Source: Micrococcus flavus (lineage in GTDB: Bacteria; Actinomycetota; Actinomycetes; Actinomycetales; Micrococcaceae). Taken from it: 64,000 bases of DNA. The notes beneath the pieces were generated by a model. The model was not told the origin of the DNA. It saw only the letters and a list, made by a program, of their open reading frames with translations, and did no database searches. Shown here piece by piece: positions 17,475 through 26,103 of this stretch. The position numbers were made by a program, and so were the translations under genes. Positions within the stretch are counted from its first letter, which is position 1. The number at the start of each line of letters is the position of its first letter. The stretch lies in the NCBI RefSeq assembly GCF_014204815.1, contig NZ_JACHMC010000001.1, positions 1,116,001 through 1,180,000 of the forward strand, read 5' to 3'.

Positions 17475-18158
17475 TCAGGGCCGCCCGAGCGGGACATGCG
17501 TGGTGCACACGTGCCCGCCGGAGGCGAGGGTGGAGAGCCGTCGCACGTCCACGCCCAGGAGGCGGGCGAACAGGGCGGTCTCCTCCTCGCAGAACTCGGG
17601 GTGACGGTCCGGCAGGCCCTGCAGGGGGCAGTGGCCCTGGCAGACCTGGTCCGCGCGCAGGGTGGGCGCCAGTCCAGCCCCCACGCGTCGGACGCTCGCG
17701 GCGAAGCCGGTCTCGTCGAGGACCTGGGTCAGCACGCGGGTGCGCTCGGCCAGCTCGAGGGTCCGGCCGGCGACGGCGGCCGTGTAGGCGTCCTCGACGT
17801 GGGCGAAGGCGCCGCGGGCCTGGCGGCGCAGCTCCTCCTCGCCGCCCAGCTCCACGAGCCGCTCGAGCGAGGCCAGGGCCACGTCGAGGTGGTCGCCGCC
17901 CAGCCGGCGCTGCGCCTGCGGTGTGACCACATAGCGCCGGGAGGGCCGGCCGGCGCCGCGGGCAGCGGACACGGTCTTGACGGCCACAAGGCCCTCGTCC
18001 TCGAGGGCGTCCAGGTGGCGGCGCACGGCGGCGGGGGTGAGCCCCAGGGCACGGCCGACCTCGGCCGCGGAGACCGGCCCCCGCGTGAGCACCCGGTCCA
18101 GGACACGCTCGCGCGTGCCCGGGGCGGGCGCGGCGGTCTCATGGGGCTCGGAATACAC
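17475..18158 (-). CDS. sufR: SufR-type iron-sulfur-sensing transcriptional regulator
   Basis: This 227-residue DNA-binding protein has an N-terminal winged helix (about 16-75: [38 protein letters not shown]) and a C-terminal sensor part with cysteines at 173, 177, 190 and 218. CQGHCPLQ and FCEEE match the SufR cluster-ligand pattern, so it should hold an Fe-S cluster and repress suf when the cluster is present. The start is taken as GTG 18158 because a good promoter (TTGAAC, 18 bases, CATAGT) ends 6 bases before it, predicting a leaderless mRNA; a TTG at 18194 would lie within that promoter's -35 box. The gene heads the suf operon. The operator was not identified with certainty. Confidence 0.9.
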   Translation of the reverse strand: MYSEPHETAAPAPGTRERVLDRVLTRGPVSAAEVGRALGLTPAAVRRHLDALEDEGLVAVKTVSAARGAGRPSRRYVVTPQAQRRLGGDHLDVALASLERLVELGGEEELRRQARGAFAHVEDAYTAAVAGRTLELAERTRVLTQVLDETGFAASVRRVGAGLAPTLRADQVCQGHCPLQGLPDRHPEFCEEETALFARLLGVDVRRLSTLASGGHVCTTHVPLGRP

Positions 18159-18164
18159 AAGGAC

Positions 18165-18194
18165 ACTATGACGTATTGATCTGGAACCGTTCAA
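18165..18194 (-). promoter_or_regulatory. sufR/suf operon promoter
   Basis: On the minus strand a -35 box TTGAAC (18189-18194) and a -10 box CATAGT (18165-18170) are 18 bases apart, and the -10 lies 6 bases before GTG 18158. The likely SufR operator overlaps or adjoins this site. Confidence 0.6.
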
Positions 18195-18265
18195 GTCATG
18201 GCGCTCGTGGCGCGCGCCACCCGCCCCGGCCGCGCCGCGCCGCGGAGACGCCCAGGCCGCGCGCC

Positions 18266-18271
18266 TAGACT
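18266..18271 (+). promoter_or_regulatory. -10 box for leaderless ABC exporter mRNA
   Basis: TAGACT followed by 6 bases and GTG 18278. Confidence 0.6.
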
Positions 18272-18277
18272 GGGGCG

Positions 18278-19321
18278 GTGCCTCAGACCCCTGCCCCCCG
18301 CCCCGGCGCGCCCGCCCTGCGCCTGACCGGGGTGCACCGCTCCCTGGGCCGCGGCCGAGCCCGCACCGAGGTGCTCCGCGGCGTCGACCTCACGGTCCGC
18401 GGCGGCGCCGTCACCGTGCTCCTCGGCCCGAACGGGGCGGGCAAGTCCACCACCCTCGGCGTGTGCCACGGCTCCGACCGCCCCGACGCCGGCACCGTCC
18501 GCGTGTTCGGCGAGGACCCCTGGCGGGCCTCCGCCGACCTGCGCGCCCGCATCGGCGTCATGTGGCAGGAGGGCGGGCTGCCGCCGTCGGTGACGGCACG
18601 GCGGTTCGTGCGGCACGTCGCCTCCCTGTACCGGGCGCCCCTGGACCCGGACGCCCTCCTGGACCGCCTGCGCATCGGCACGGTCGCCGACCGGCCGCTG
18701 CGGCGCCTCTCCGGAGGCCAGCGCCAGCGCGCGGCCCTGGCGGCTGCCGTCGTCGGGGCGCCCGACCTGCTGTTCCTCGACGAGCCCACCGCCGGCCTGG
18801 ACCCCGAGACCCGCCCGGTGGTGCACGAGGTCATCCGCGAGCACACCGCCCGCGGCGCCGCGGTCCTGCTCACCACGCACCTGCTCGACGACGCCGAGCG
18901 TCTCGCGGACGAGGTCGCCATCCTCCGCGCGGGACGCGTGGTGCGGGCTGGGACCCTGGAGGACCTGACCCGGGTGGCCGACGGGGACGTCCTGGACGTC
19001 GACTTCGGGGACGCGTCCCCGGCCACCGTCGCCGCCTGGGCGGACGCGGTGGCCGGCGCCTTCCCCGTGACGGCCGACCGGGACGCGCCCACCGCCCGCG
19101 TGACCGGGGTGCGCTCCCCGGCCGATCTCGAGGCCCTGGCCGGCACATGGACGGCCCACGGCCTCTTCCCCGCCCGGATCGAACGGGCGACGCTGCGGCT
19201 CGAGCGGCTCCTCCAGGACACCGGCCACTCCGCCGAGGGCGGCCACGCCCGGACCGGTGCCGACCGCGCCGAGGGCGCCCCCACCCCGACCGCCGCGACC
19301 CCCGCCGGGAGCCGACCATGA
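18278..19321 (+). CDS. ABC exporter ATP-binding protein (DrrA/CcmA type)
   Basis: This 347-residue ATPase subunit of a two-gene exporter carries Walker A GPNGAGKST (about 50-57), Q-loop VMWQEGGLPPSV, signature LSGGQRQRAALAAAVV, Walker B LLFLDEPTAGLD and H-loop LLTTHLLDDAE. After the ATPase core a C-terminal domain of about 110 residues (DVLDVDFGDASPATVAAW onwards) resembles the extension of DrrA-like subunits. It starts with GTG 18278 behind a -10 box and overlaps the permease start by ATGA. The pair sits next to sufR and ctaA in the Micrococcaceae and relatives, a conserved neighbourhood whose reason is unknown. The substrate is not predictable. Confidence 0.9.
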   Translation: MPQTPAPRPGAPALRLTGVHRSLGRGRARTEVLRGVDLTVRGGAVTVLLGPNGAGKSTTLGVCHGSDRPDAGTVRVFGEDPWRASADLRARIGVMWQEGGLPPSVTARRFVRHVASLYRAPLDPDALLDRLRIGTVADRPLRRLSGGQRQRAALAAAVVGAPDLLFLDEPTAGLDPETRPVVHEVIREHTARGAAVLLTTHLLDDAERLADEVAILRAGRVVRAGTLEDLTRVADGDVLDVDFGDASPATVAAWADAVAGAFPVTADRDAPTARVTGVRSPADLEALAGTWTAHGLFPARIERATLRLERLLQDTGHSAEGGHARTGADRAEGAPTPTAATPAGSRP

Positions 19322-20082
19322 CCCCGACCGCCCCGACCGCCTCCCCCACGCCGCACGCCGGCGCCGCCCCCCTGGGTGCCCGGGTGGCCCGCCAGGCCGC
19401 CTACGAGACCGGCACCGCGCTGCGCAACGGCGAGCAGCTCCTCGTCACGCTGATCCTGCCGCTGCTGGCACTGGTGGGCATCCACGTCACCGGCCTGCTG
19501 GACACGCCCGCCCGGTCCGGCCTGGACGTCGCCGTGCCGGGCGTGCTCGCCCTGGCCGTGGTGAGCTCGGCCTTCACGGCCACGGCCATCTCCACCGGGT
19601 TCGAGCGCCGCTACGACGTCCTGGCCGCCCTGGCCGGCACCCCGCTGGGGACCCTGGGCCTCGTGGCCGGCAAGGCGCTGTCCGTGATCGCGGTGCTGGG
19701 CCTTCAGACCGTGGCGATCGGCGGCGTCGGGCTGCTGCTCGGGTGGCGGCCCGACCCGGCCGGGCTCGTCCCGGCGCTGCTCGCGCTCGCGCTGGGCGCG
19801 GCCGCGTTCACCGCCCTGGGCCTGCTGCTGGCCGGCACCGCGCGCCCCGAGGCGACTCTCGCCGTCGCCAACCTGGTGTGGGTGCTGCTCGGCGCCGTGG
19901 GCGGCACGGTCTTCCCGCCGCGCTGGGCCTGGCTCGAGCTGACCCCCTCCGGTGCCCTCGGCGCCGCCCTGCGCGCCGCCCTCCTGGACGGCGCCTGGGC
20001 CCCCGGCGCGCTCGTGGTCCTCCTCCTGTGGACCGCCGCCGCCGTCGCCGCCGCCCTGCGCTGGTTCCGCTGGCGTCCCTGA
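19318..20082 (+). CDS. ABC-2 type transporter permease
   Basis: This 254-residue protein is the membrane partner of the preceding ATPase. Six hydrophobic helices can be seen: LLVTLILPLLALVGIHV, VAVPGVLALAVVSSAFTATAI, LSVIAVLGLQTVAIGGVGLLL, LVPALLALALGAAAFTALGLLLAG, LAVANLVWVLLGAVGG and a last one, APGALVVLLLWTAAAVAAAL. A conserved ISTGFERRYDVLAALAGTPLG loop lies between helices 2 and 3, typical of ABC-2 exporters. The ATG overlaps the ATPase stop. CtaA starts 44 bases downstream with its own ribosome site, so all three genes may share a transcript. Confidence 0.88.
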   Translation: MTPTAPTASPTPHAGAAPLGARVARQAAYETGTALRNGEQLLVTLILPLLALVGIHVTGLLDTPARSGLDVAVPGVLALAVVSSAFTATAISTGFERRYDVLAALAGTPLGTLGLVAGKALSVIAVLGLQTVAIGGVGLLLGWRPDPAGLVPALLALALGAAAFTALGLLLAGTARPEATLAVANLVWVLLGAVGGTVFPPRWAWLELTPSGALGAALRAALLDGAWAPGALVVLLLWTAAAVAAALRWFRWRP

Positions 20083-20126
20083 CGCCCCCCGACTCCCCAC
20101 CGCCCCGACCGACCCGGAAGGACGCC

Positions 20127-21176
20127 ATGTCCCCCACTCCCACCGCCCCGCGGACCCCCGACGACGAGGGCGGTCTCGCCGCGCGGCTGCCCCGACGGAT
20201 CTCCCCGCTGACCCGCCGCCTGGCCATCGCCTCGCTCGCGTCCGAGATCGGCATCATCGTCACCGGCGGGGCCGTGCGGCTCACCGGCTCCGGCCTGGGC
20301 TGCCCCACGTGGCCGCGCTGCACGCCGGAGTCCATCACCAACACCCCGGAGATGGGCATCCACGGGATCATCGAGTTCGGCAACCGCACGCTGACGTTCG
20401 TCCTGGTGATCATCGCCGCCGCCATGTTCCTCACCCTGTGGAACCTGCGCCGCACCCACCGCTCCCTGTTCTGGATGTCGGTCGGCCTGCTGGCCGGCAT
20501 CCCCGCCCAGGCCGTGGTGGGCGGCATCACCGTCCTCACCCAGCTGAACCCGTGGGTGGTGGCGCTGCACTTCATCGTCTCCGCGGTGATGGTGGCCGTC
20601 GCCACCCTGATGGTCATCCGCGTGAATGCCGAGCTGCGGGCCGAGGAGCCCGGCGCCCCGGTCGTGGACGGGCGCACCACCCCCGTGACCCGCGCGGCGG
20701 GCTGGGCCGTCTTCGCGCTCACCTGGGTCGTGGTGTACCTCGGGACCGTGGTCACCGGCACGGGCCCGCACGGCGGCGACCCGGGCGCTCCGCGGCACGC
20801 CTTCGATCCGCTGCTCGTCACCCGCGTGCACGCCCTGCCCGTCTACCTGATCCTGGCCACCACGCTCGTGCTGCTGTTCACCGTGCACGGCGCCGCGGGG
20901 GCCTCGACGCGCCAGCGCGGCGCGGTGCTGCGCCTGCTGGCGATCCTCGTCGTCCAGGCCGGCATCGGCTACACGCAGCACTTCACCGGCCTGCCCGTCG
21001 GGCTGGTCATCCTCCACCTGCTCGGCTCGGCCCTGCTCGTGGCGGCCGCCACCGAGGTGTGGGACCGCCAGCGCTCCCGCTACCTCACGCACGGGACGGA
21101 CCCGTTCGGCGTGATCTCCCCGTCCGCAGACGGCCCCTCGGCAACGCACGCGGCCGCTCCAGCGGGGCGCCGCTGA
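20127..21176 (+). CDS. ctaA: Heme A synthase (COX15/CtaA family)
   Basis: This 349-residue polytopic membrane enzyme oxidises the C8 methyl of heme O to make heme A for cytochrome aa3 oxidase. Eight hydrophobic helices are visible. Family marks are the first-helix GGAVRLTGSGLGCPTWPRC with a cysteine pair, IHGIIEFGNRTLTF with a heme-ligand histidine, VVALHFIVSA, TGTGPHGGDPGAPRH with another histidine, and VRVHALPVYL-like helices plus LPVGLVILHLLGSALLVA near the end. ATG 20127 is preceded by AAGGAC. A strong hairpin follows. The gene converges on ctaB, whose product makes heme O, the substrate of this enzyme; SURF1 for heme A insertion is at 9025. Confidence 0.93.
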   Translation: MSPTPTAPRTPDDEGGLAARLPRRISPLTRRLAIASLASEIGIIVTGGAVRLTGSGLGCPTWPRCTPESITNTPEMGIHGIIEFGNRTLTFVLVIIAAAMFLTLWNLRRTHRSLFWMSVGLLAGIPAQAVVGGITVLTQLNPWVVALHFIVSAVMVAVATLMVIRVNAELRAEEPGAPVVDGRTTPVTRAAGWAVFALTWVVVYLGTVVTGTGPHGGDPGAPRHAFDPLLVTRVHALPVYLILATTLVLLFTVHGAAGASTRQRGAVLRLLAILVVQAGIGYTQHFTGLPVGLVILHLLGSALLVAAATEVWDRQRSRYLTHGTDPFGVISPSADGPSATHAAAPAGRR

Positions 21177-21204
21177 CGCACCGACAGCGGGCTGGACCCG
21201 CCCC

Positions 21205-21243
21205 GACGGCGCCGCTCCCCTCCGCGAGGGGGGCGGCGCCGTC
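21205..21243 (+). terminator. ctaA terminator
   Basis: An 18-bp stem (GACGGCGCCGCTCCCCTC with its complement, one G-U pair) closed by a 3-base loop, 28 bases after the ctaA stop. Confidence 0.82.
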
Positions 21244-21279
21244 GTCGTCCCCTGCCCCGTGCCGGGACTCGTCCGCGTC

Positions 21280-21341
21280 CTGGTGAGGACACACCGTCAG
21301 GGGTGCCCGTTCCGGAGCCCGAGAGGGCGTGTCCTCACCAG
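21280..21341. repeat. Inverted repeat between ctaA and ctaB
   Basis: CTGGTGAGGACAC (21280-21292) is exactly complementary to GTGTCCTCACCAG (21329-21341) with 36 bases between, themselves partly self-complementary. It lies between the two gene terminators, so neither gene needs it. The rest of 21177-21470 holds nothing else that I can assign. Confidence 0.55.
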
Positions 21342-21425
21342 TCGCGGCAGGCGGGGGCGTGGAGCGGCGGGGGCGCACGGTGGGACGCCGGGGCAGGGGC
21401 GGCTCCGGCACCCCGAGATGCAGAA

Positions 21426-21455
21426 CGGCCCCGCACCGTCTCCGGTGCGGGGCCG
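21426..21455 (-). terminator. ctaB terminator
   Basis: CGGCCCCGCACCG (21426-21438) pairs perfectly with 21443-21455 around the loop TCTC, 15 bases after the ctaB stop. Confidence 0.85.
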
Positions 21456-21470
21456 AGGGGTCCGGGCGGG

Positions 21471-22463
21471 TCAGCGGCCGACGGCCACCTGCATGAGCGG
21501 CTCGCCCACGAAGGGGTCCACCGCGAGGGCGATGAACAGCAGCGTGAGGTACGTGATGGACAGGTGGAAGACCTTCATCGCCTTGCGGTCCTCGAAGTCG
21601 TCCCGCTGGGCCTCGCGCTGGAGGACGTGGGACTCCCAGACGAACCAGCCGCCCACGCCGAGGGCCACGGCCGTGTAGACGATGCCGGCCCAGCCCATGG
21701 GCACCAGCAGCAGCGAGCACACCACGGTGGCCCACGCGTAGAGGACCACCTGGTTGGACACCAGGCGAGCGGAGGCCACGGCGCCCAGCATGGGCACGTC
21801 CGCTTCCTGGTAGTCCCGCTTGTACTTCATGGACAGCGGCCAGTAGTGCGGCGGCGTCCACAGGAAGATCACGGTGAACAGGACGATCGCGGGCCACTCC
21901 ACGGTGCCCCGCACCGCGGCCCAGCCGATCACCACGGGGAAGCAGCCGGCGATCCCGCCCCACACGATGTTCTGCTCCGTGCGGCGTTTGAGGATCAGCG
22001 AGTAGACCACCACGTAGAAGAAGATCGCCGCCACGCCGAGCGCCGCGGCGAGCCAGTTCGCGCCGAAGCCCAGGATGAGCACCGAGAGCACGGCGAGGGT
22101 CCAGGAGAACACGAGCGCCTCGCGGGGGGTCACCTCCCCGGTGACCAGAGGACGGCGCTCGGTGCGCTTCATGAGCCGGTCGATGTCCCGGTCGATGTAG
22201 CAGTTGAACGCGCCCGACGCGCCGGCGGCCAGTGCCCCGCCCACGAGGGTGGCGAGCATGGTGAGGACGTCCGGGAAGCCCCGCTGCGCGAAGATCATCG
22301 TGGGCAGCGTGGTGACCAGCAGCAGCTCGATCACGCGGGGCTTGGTCAGCTCGACGTAGGCGCGGATCTTGCGTCCCGCCGTCATGGGCGGACGGGACGC
22401 GACGGCGTCCGGGCCCGGGCTGACGGCGGGGACGGAGGAGGTGTACTCCACGGAGGATGACAT
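21471..22463 (-). CDS. ctaB: Protoheme IX farnesyltransferase (heme O synthase)
   Basis: This 330-residue membrane enzyme of the UbiA prenyltransferase superfamily adds a farnesyl group to protoheme to make heme O. The first Asp-rich motif is in [15 protein letters not shown] and the second catalytic region in [38 protein letters not shown] is the typical first helix. Nine or so hydrophobic segments are present. ATG 22463 gives [10 protein letters not shown], a 28-residue variable start before the first helix. A minus-strand TAAGAT (22559-22564) is a plausible -10 box, giving a leader of about 90 bases. It shares its upstream region with the divergent tkt gene, and its product feeds convergent ctaA. 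Confidence 0.94.
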   Translation of the reverse strand: MSSSVEYTSSVPAVSPGPDAVASRPPMTAGRKIRAYVELTKPRVIELLLVTTLPTMIFAQRGFPDVLTMLATLVGGALAAGASGAFNCYIDRDIDRLMKRTERRPLVTGEVTPREALVFSWTLAVLSVLILGFGANWLAAALGVAAIFFYVVVYSLILKRRTEQNIVWGGIAGCFPVVIGWAAVRGTVEWPAIVLFTVIFLWTPPHYWPLSMKYKRDYQEADVPMLGAVASARLVSNQVVLYAWATVVCSLLLVPMGWAGIVYTAVALGVGGWFVWESHVLQREAQRDDFEDRKAMKVFHLSITYLTLLFIALAVDPFVGEPLMQVAVGR

Positions 22464-22558
22464 CGGCTTCTCACGGGGGAGGGGACGGGGACGGCCCCGG
22501 GATCGTCCCGACGGGATCCCGTGGTCGGGGCGCGCAGGACGGAAGAGGCCTTCCCGCC

Positions 22559-22633
22559 ATCTTACCCGTCCGGTCATGCGTTCGCGGGGGACGAACCCCA
22601 CACCGGGCGGCGCCGCGCCGCGCGCACTAGGCT
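22559..22633. promoter_or_regulatory. Divergent promoters of ctaB and tkt
   Basis: A minus-strand TAAGAT (22559-22564) points to ctaB; a plus-strand TAGGCT (22628-22633) points to tkt, with a predicted start near 22640 and a leader of about 70 bases containing GAGGAG before ATG 22712. No convincing -35 boxes were seen. Confidence 0.45.
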
Positions 22634-22711
22634 GGCCGAGAGGGCGCGCGCTCGACCCACGAGAGATCCGCCGCCGCCGCACGTCCGAGCACCAGCACCG
22701 AGGAGCCGCAC

Positions 22712-24874
22712 ATGACCGAGACCTCCCCCACCCCGCTCGACCGGACCCGCCCCGCCCGCGGGTTCGTGTACGACCAGCAGGACCGACGCATGGTGGACAC
22801 GCTCAAGGTGCTGGCCGCGGACGCCGTCGAGAAGGCGGGCCACGGCCACCCCGGCACCGCCATCTCCCTGGCCCCGGTGGCCTGGCAGCTCTTCCAGAAC
22901 GTCATGCACCTGGACCCGACCGACGATGCGTGGGCCGGCCGCGACCGGTTCATCCTCTCCGCCGGCCACTCCTCCCTGACGCTCTACCTCCAGCTGTTCG
23001 CGGCGGGGGCGGGCCTCGAGATCGAGGACATCGCCGCCCTCCGGACCGAGGGCTCCAAGACCCCGGGGCATCCCGAGCACGGCCACACCGCGCACGTGGA
23101 GATGACCACCGGGCCGCTGGGCCAGGGCCTGGCCTCGTCGGTGGGCTTCGCCTACGACCAGCGCCGGGTGCGCGGCCTGCTGGACCCCGACGCCGCCCCG
23201 GGCACCTCCCCCTTCGACCACCACGTGTTCGTGATCGCCTCGGACGGCGACGTCCAGGAGGGCGTCTCCGCCGAGGCCTGCGCGCTGGCCGGCCACCAGG
23301 AGCTCGGCAACCTGGTGGTGCTGTACGACGCGAACCGGATCTCCATCGAGGACGACACCGACATCTCCTTCACCGAGGACGTCTCCCAGCGGTACGAGTC
23401 CTACGGCTGGCACGTCCAGGAGGTGGACTGGACCAACGGGGCCCAGGGCCACGACGTCTCCGAGTACACCGAGGACGTCGAGAAGCTGTACGAGGCGATC
23501 GCCGCCGCGAAGGCGGAGACCGGGCGCCCGTCCCTGATCAAGCTGCGCACCGTGATCGGCTGGCCCTCCCCCGGCAAGCAGAACACCGGCGGCATCCACG
23601 GCTCCAAGCTCGGCGAGGACGAGGTGCGCGAGCTCAAGTCCCACCTCGGGTTCGACGTCGAGGAGCACTTCGCCGTCGACGAGGCCCTGCTGGCCCACGC
23701 CCGCCAGGTGGGCGAGCGTTCGGCCGCCTACCGCGCCGAGTGGGAGCGAGCCCTGGAGTCGTGGCGCGCGGCGAACCCGGAGCGCGCCCGCCTGTTCGAC
23801 CGGCTGCGCGCGCAGGAGCTGCCGGAGGGCTTCGAGGCCGCCTTCCCCACGTGGGAGGCGGACGAGAAGGGCCTGGCCACCCGCGCCGCCTCGGGGAAGG
23901 TCCTGACGGCGCTCGCCCCGGTGATGCCCGAGCTGTGGGGCGGCTCCGCCGACCTGGCCGGGTCCAACAACACCACCATGGAGGGCGAGCCGTCCTTCAT
24001 CCCCGCGCACCGCTCCACCGCCACGTGGCAGGGCGACCCCTACGGCCGCACCCTGCACTTCGGCATCCGCGAGTTCGCCGCCGGCGCGATCGTCAACGGC
24101 ATCACCCTCGGCGGGCTCACCCGTGCCTACATGGGCACCTTCCTCACGTTCTCCGACTACATGCGCGGGGCCGTGCGGCTGGCCGCCCTGATGGGCACCC
24201 CGAGCGTGTACGTGTGGACCCACGACTCCGTGGGCCTCGGCGAGGACGGCCCCACCCACCAGCCGATCGAGCACCTGGCGTCCCTCCGCGCCATCCCGGG
24301 CCTCGACGTCGTCCGCCCCGCCGACGCCAACGAGACCGCGTGGGCGTGGCGGACGATCCTGGAGCGCCGGGACCACCCGGCGGGCCTGGTCCTGACCCGC
24401 CAGGGCGTGCCGACCCTGCCGCGCGAGGTCGACGGGTTCGCCCCGGCCTCCGGGACGGCCCGCGGCGCCTACGTCCTGGTGGACGCCACGGACGCCGACG
24501 GCGCCCCCGCCCCGGCCCGGGTCCTGCTGATCGCCACCGGGTCCGAGGTCGCGGTCGCGGTGGGCGCCCGGGAGCGGCTGCAGGCCGAGGGCGTGCCCAC
24601 GCGCGTCGTCTCCGCCCCGTGCCTCGAGTGGTTCGCCGAGCAGGACGAGGCCTACCGCTCCTCCGTGCTCCCCGACGGCCCGGAGGCCCCCGTGCGCGTC
24701 TCGGTGGAGGCCGGCACCGCAATGCCGTGGTTCGAGCTGACCGTCACCGAGCGCTCCCGCGGCGCGCGCGTCAGCATCGAGCACTACGGCGAGTCCGCCG
24801 ACGGGCCGCACCTGCTGCGCAAGTACGGCTTCACCCCCGAGCACGTGGCGGACGTGGCCCGCGGGCTGCTCTGA
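22712..24874 (+). CDS. tkt: Transketolase
   Basis: This 720-residue cytosolic enzyme moves two-carbon ketol units between sugar phosphates in the non-oxidative pentose phosphate pathway, using thiamine diphosphate and Mg. The TPP motif is in [34 protein letters not shown]-type sequence near residues 175-210 (the GDG equivalent reads SDGD). [13 protein letters not shown] near the start and [14 protein letters not shown] hold substrate and cofactor histidines. The central domain has [14 protein letters not shown] with the catalytic glutamate, and [23 protein letters not shown] 22712 is preceded by a GAGGAG ribosome site. It heads the tkt-tal-pgi-zwf-opcA operon with short gaps or overlaps between genes. 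Confidence 0.97.
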   Translation: MTETSPTPLDRTRPARGFVYDQQDRRMVDTLKVLAADAVEKAGHGHPGTAISLAPVAWQLFQNVMHLDPTDDAWAGRDRFILSAGHSSLTLYLQLFAAGAGLEIEDIAALRTEGSKTPGHPEHGHTAHVEMTTGPLGQGLASSVGFAYDQRRVRGLLDPDAAPGTSPFDHHVFVIASDGDVQEGVSAEACALAGHQELGNLVVLYDANRISIEDDTDISFTEDVSQRYESYGWHVQEVDWTNGAQGHDVSEYTEDVEKLYEAIAAAKAETGRPSLIKLRTVIGWPSPGKQNTGGIHGSKLGEDEVRELKSHLGFDVEEHFAVDEALLAHARQVGERSAAYRAEWERALESWRAANPERARLFDRLRAQELPEGFEAAFPTWEADEKGLATRAASGKVLTALAPVMPELWGGSADLAGSNNTTMEGEPSFIPAHRSTATWQGDPYGRTLHFGIREFAAGAIVNGITLGGLTRAYMGTFLTFSDYMRGAVRLAALMGTPSVYVWTHDSVGLGEDGPTHQPIEHLASLRAIPGLDVVRPADANETAWAWRTILERRDHPAGLVLTRQGVPTLPREVDGFAPASGTARGAYVLVDATDADGAPAPARVLLIATGSEVAVAVGARERLQAEGVPTRVVSAPCLEWFAEQDEAYRSSVLPDGPEAPVRVSVEAGTAMPWFELTVTERSRGARVSIEHYGESADGPHLLRKYGFTPEHVADVARGLL

Positions 24875-24911
24875 CGCACCCGCCCGCACGCCCCAGGAGA
24901 GGAACGACCCC

Positions 24912-26063
24912 ATGACCGACCTGCAGCGCACCGCCGACGAGGCCGTGCAGAGTCCGGCCACCACCGCCCTCGCGGAGGCCGGCGTGTCCATCTGGCTGGA
25001 CGACCTGTCCCGCACCCGCCTGGACGAGGGCAGCCTCGAGAAGCTCCTCACCACGCGGACGGTGACGGGCGTGACCACCAACCCGTCCATCTTCGCCGCC
25101 GCCCTGAAGCACGCCGACGCGTACGAGGAGCAGCTGCGCGAACTCGCCGCGGAGGGGGCGGACGTGGACGCCGCGGTCACCGCCCTCACCACCACGGACG
25201 TCCGCCGGGCGTGCGACCTGCTGGCGCCGGTGCACGAGGCCACGGACGGACGGGACGGCTACGTGTCCATCGAGGTGGACCCGCGGCTGGCCCGGGACAC
25301 CGCCGGCACCGTGGCCCAGGCGCGCGAGCTCGCCGACGCCGTGGACCGGCCCAACCTCATGGTGAAGATCCCGGCCACCGTGGAGGGGCTGCCCGCCATC
25401 ACGGAGGTGCTGGGGGCCGGGATCAACGTCAACGTGACGCTGATCTTCTCCCTGCCCCGGTACCGCGAGGTGGTCAACGCCTGGCTGGCCGGCCTCGAGC
25501 AGGCCCGCGCGAACGGTCACGACATCTCCTGCATCCACTCGGTGGCCTCGTTCTTCGTGTCCCGCGTGGACACGGACGTGGACGCGCAGCTGCGGGACCT
25601 CGCCGCGGACGGCCACCCGGAGGCGGCGCAGCTCACCGGCCGCGCCGGGCTGGCGAACGCCCGCCTGGCGTACCGCGCGTTCGAGCAGGCTCTCGACTCG
25701 GAGCGCTGGCGCCTGCTCGAGGCCGCCGGGGCCCACGTCCAGCGCCCCCTGTGGGCCTCCACCGGGGTCAAGGACCCCGACCTGCCGGACACGCTGTACG
25801 TCACCGGCCTGGTGGCCCCCCACACCGTCAACACCATGCCGGAGAAGACCCTCGAGGCGTTCGCCGACCACGGCGAGGTCACCGGGGACACCGTCACCGG
25901 CGCCTACGACCGGGCCGACGCCGACCTCGACGCGATCGGCGAGCTGGGGGTCTCCTACCCCGAGCTCGTGGAACGCCTCGAGACGGAGGGCCTGCAGAAG
26001 TTCGAGGACGCGTGGGACGAGCTGCTGGCCTCCGTGCGCGCCGGCCTCGACGCCCACCACTGA
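24912..26063 (+). CDS. tal: Transaldolase
   Basis: This 383-residue TIM-barrel enzyme transfers a three-carbon dihydroxyacetone unit between sugar phosphates. The Schiff-base lysine is in [14 protein letters not shown] (about residue 150); other conserved parts are [34 protein letters not shown] and [20 protein letters not shown]. It is the long actinobacterial type. ATG 24912 follows a GGAGAGGAAC ribosome site, 37 bases after tkt. The next gene, pgi, follows 40 bases later; in some other bacteria tal and pgi are a single fused gene, so the adjacency here looks like the unfused arrangement. Confidence 0.97.
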   Translation: MTDLQRTADEAVQSPATTALAEAGVSIWLDDLSRTRLDEGSLEKLLTTRTVTGVTTNPSIFAAALKHADAYEEQLRELAAEGADVDAAVTALTTTDVRRACDLLAPVHEATDGRDGYVSIEVDPRLARDTAGTVAQARELADAVDRPNLMVKIPATVEGLPAITEVLGAGINVNVTLIFSLPRYREVVNAWLAGLEQARANGHDISCIHSVASFFVSRVDTDVDAQLRDLAADGHPEAAQLTGRAGLANARLAYRAFEQALDSERWRLLEAAGAHVQRPLWASTGVKDPDLPDTLYVTGLVAPHTVNTMPEKTLEAFADHGEVTGDTVTGAYDRADADLDAIGELGVSYPELVERLETEGLQKFEDAWDELLASVRAGLDAHH

Positions 26064-26103
26064 GACCCCGCCGCACCGCCGCACGCCGCTGAAAGGACCC
26101 CAG

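Noticed and set aside
14659-17604. A 981-residue open frame on the + strand across sufD and sufB
   Set aside because: It lies opposite well-conserved suf genes and is rich in His, Gly, Val and Arg, the usual shadow of GC-rich codons. No known domain and no ribosome site.
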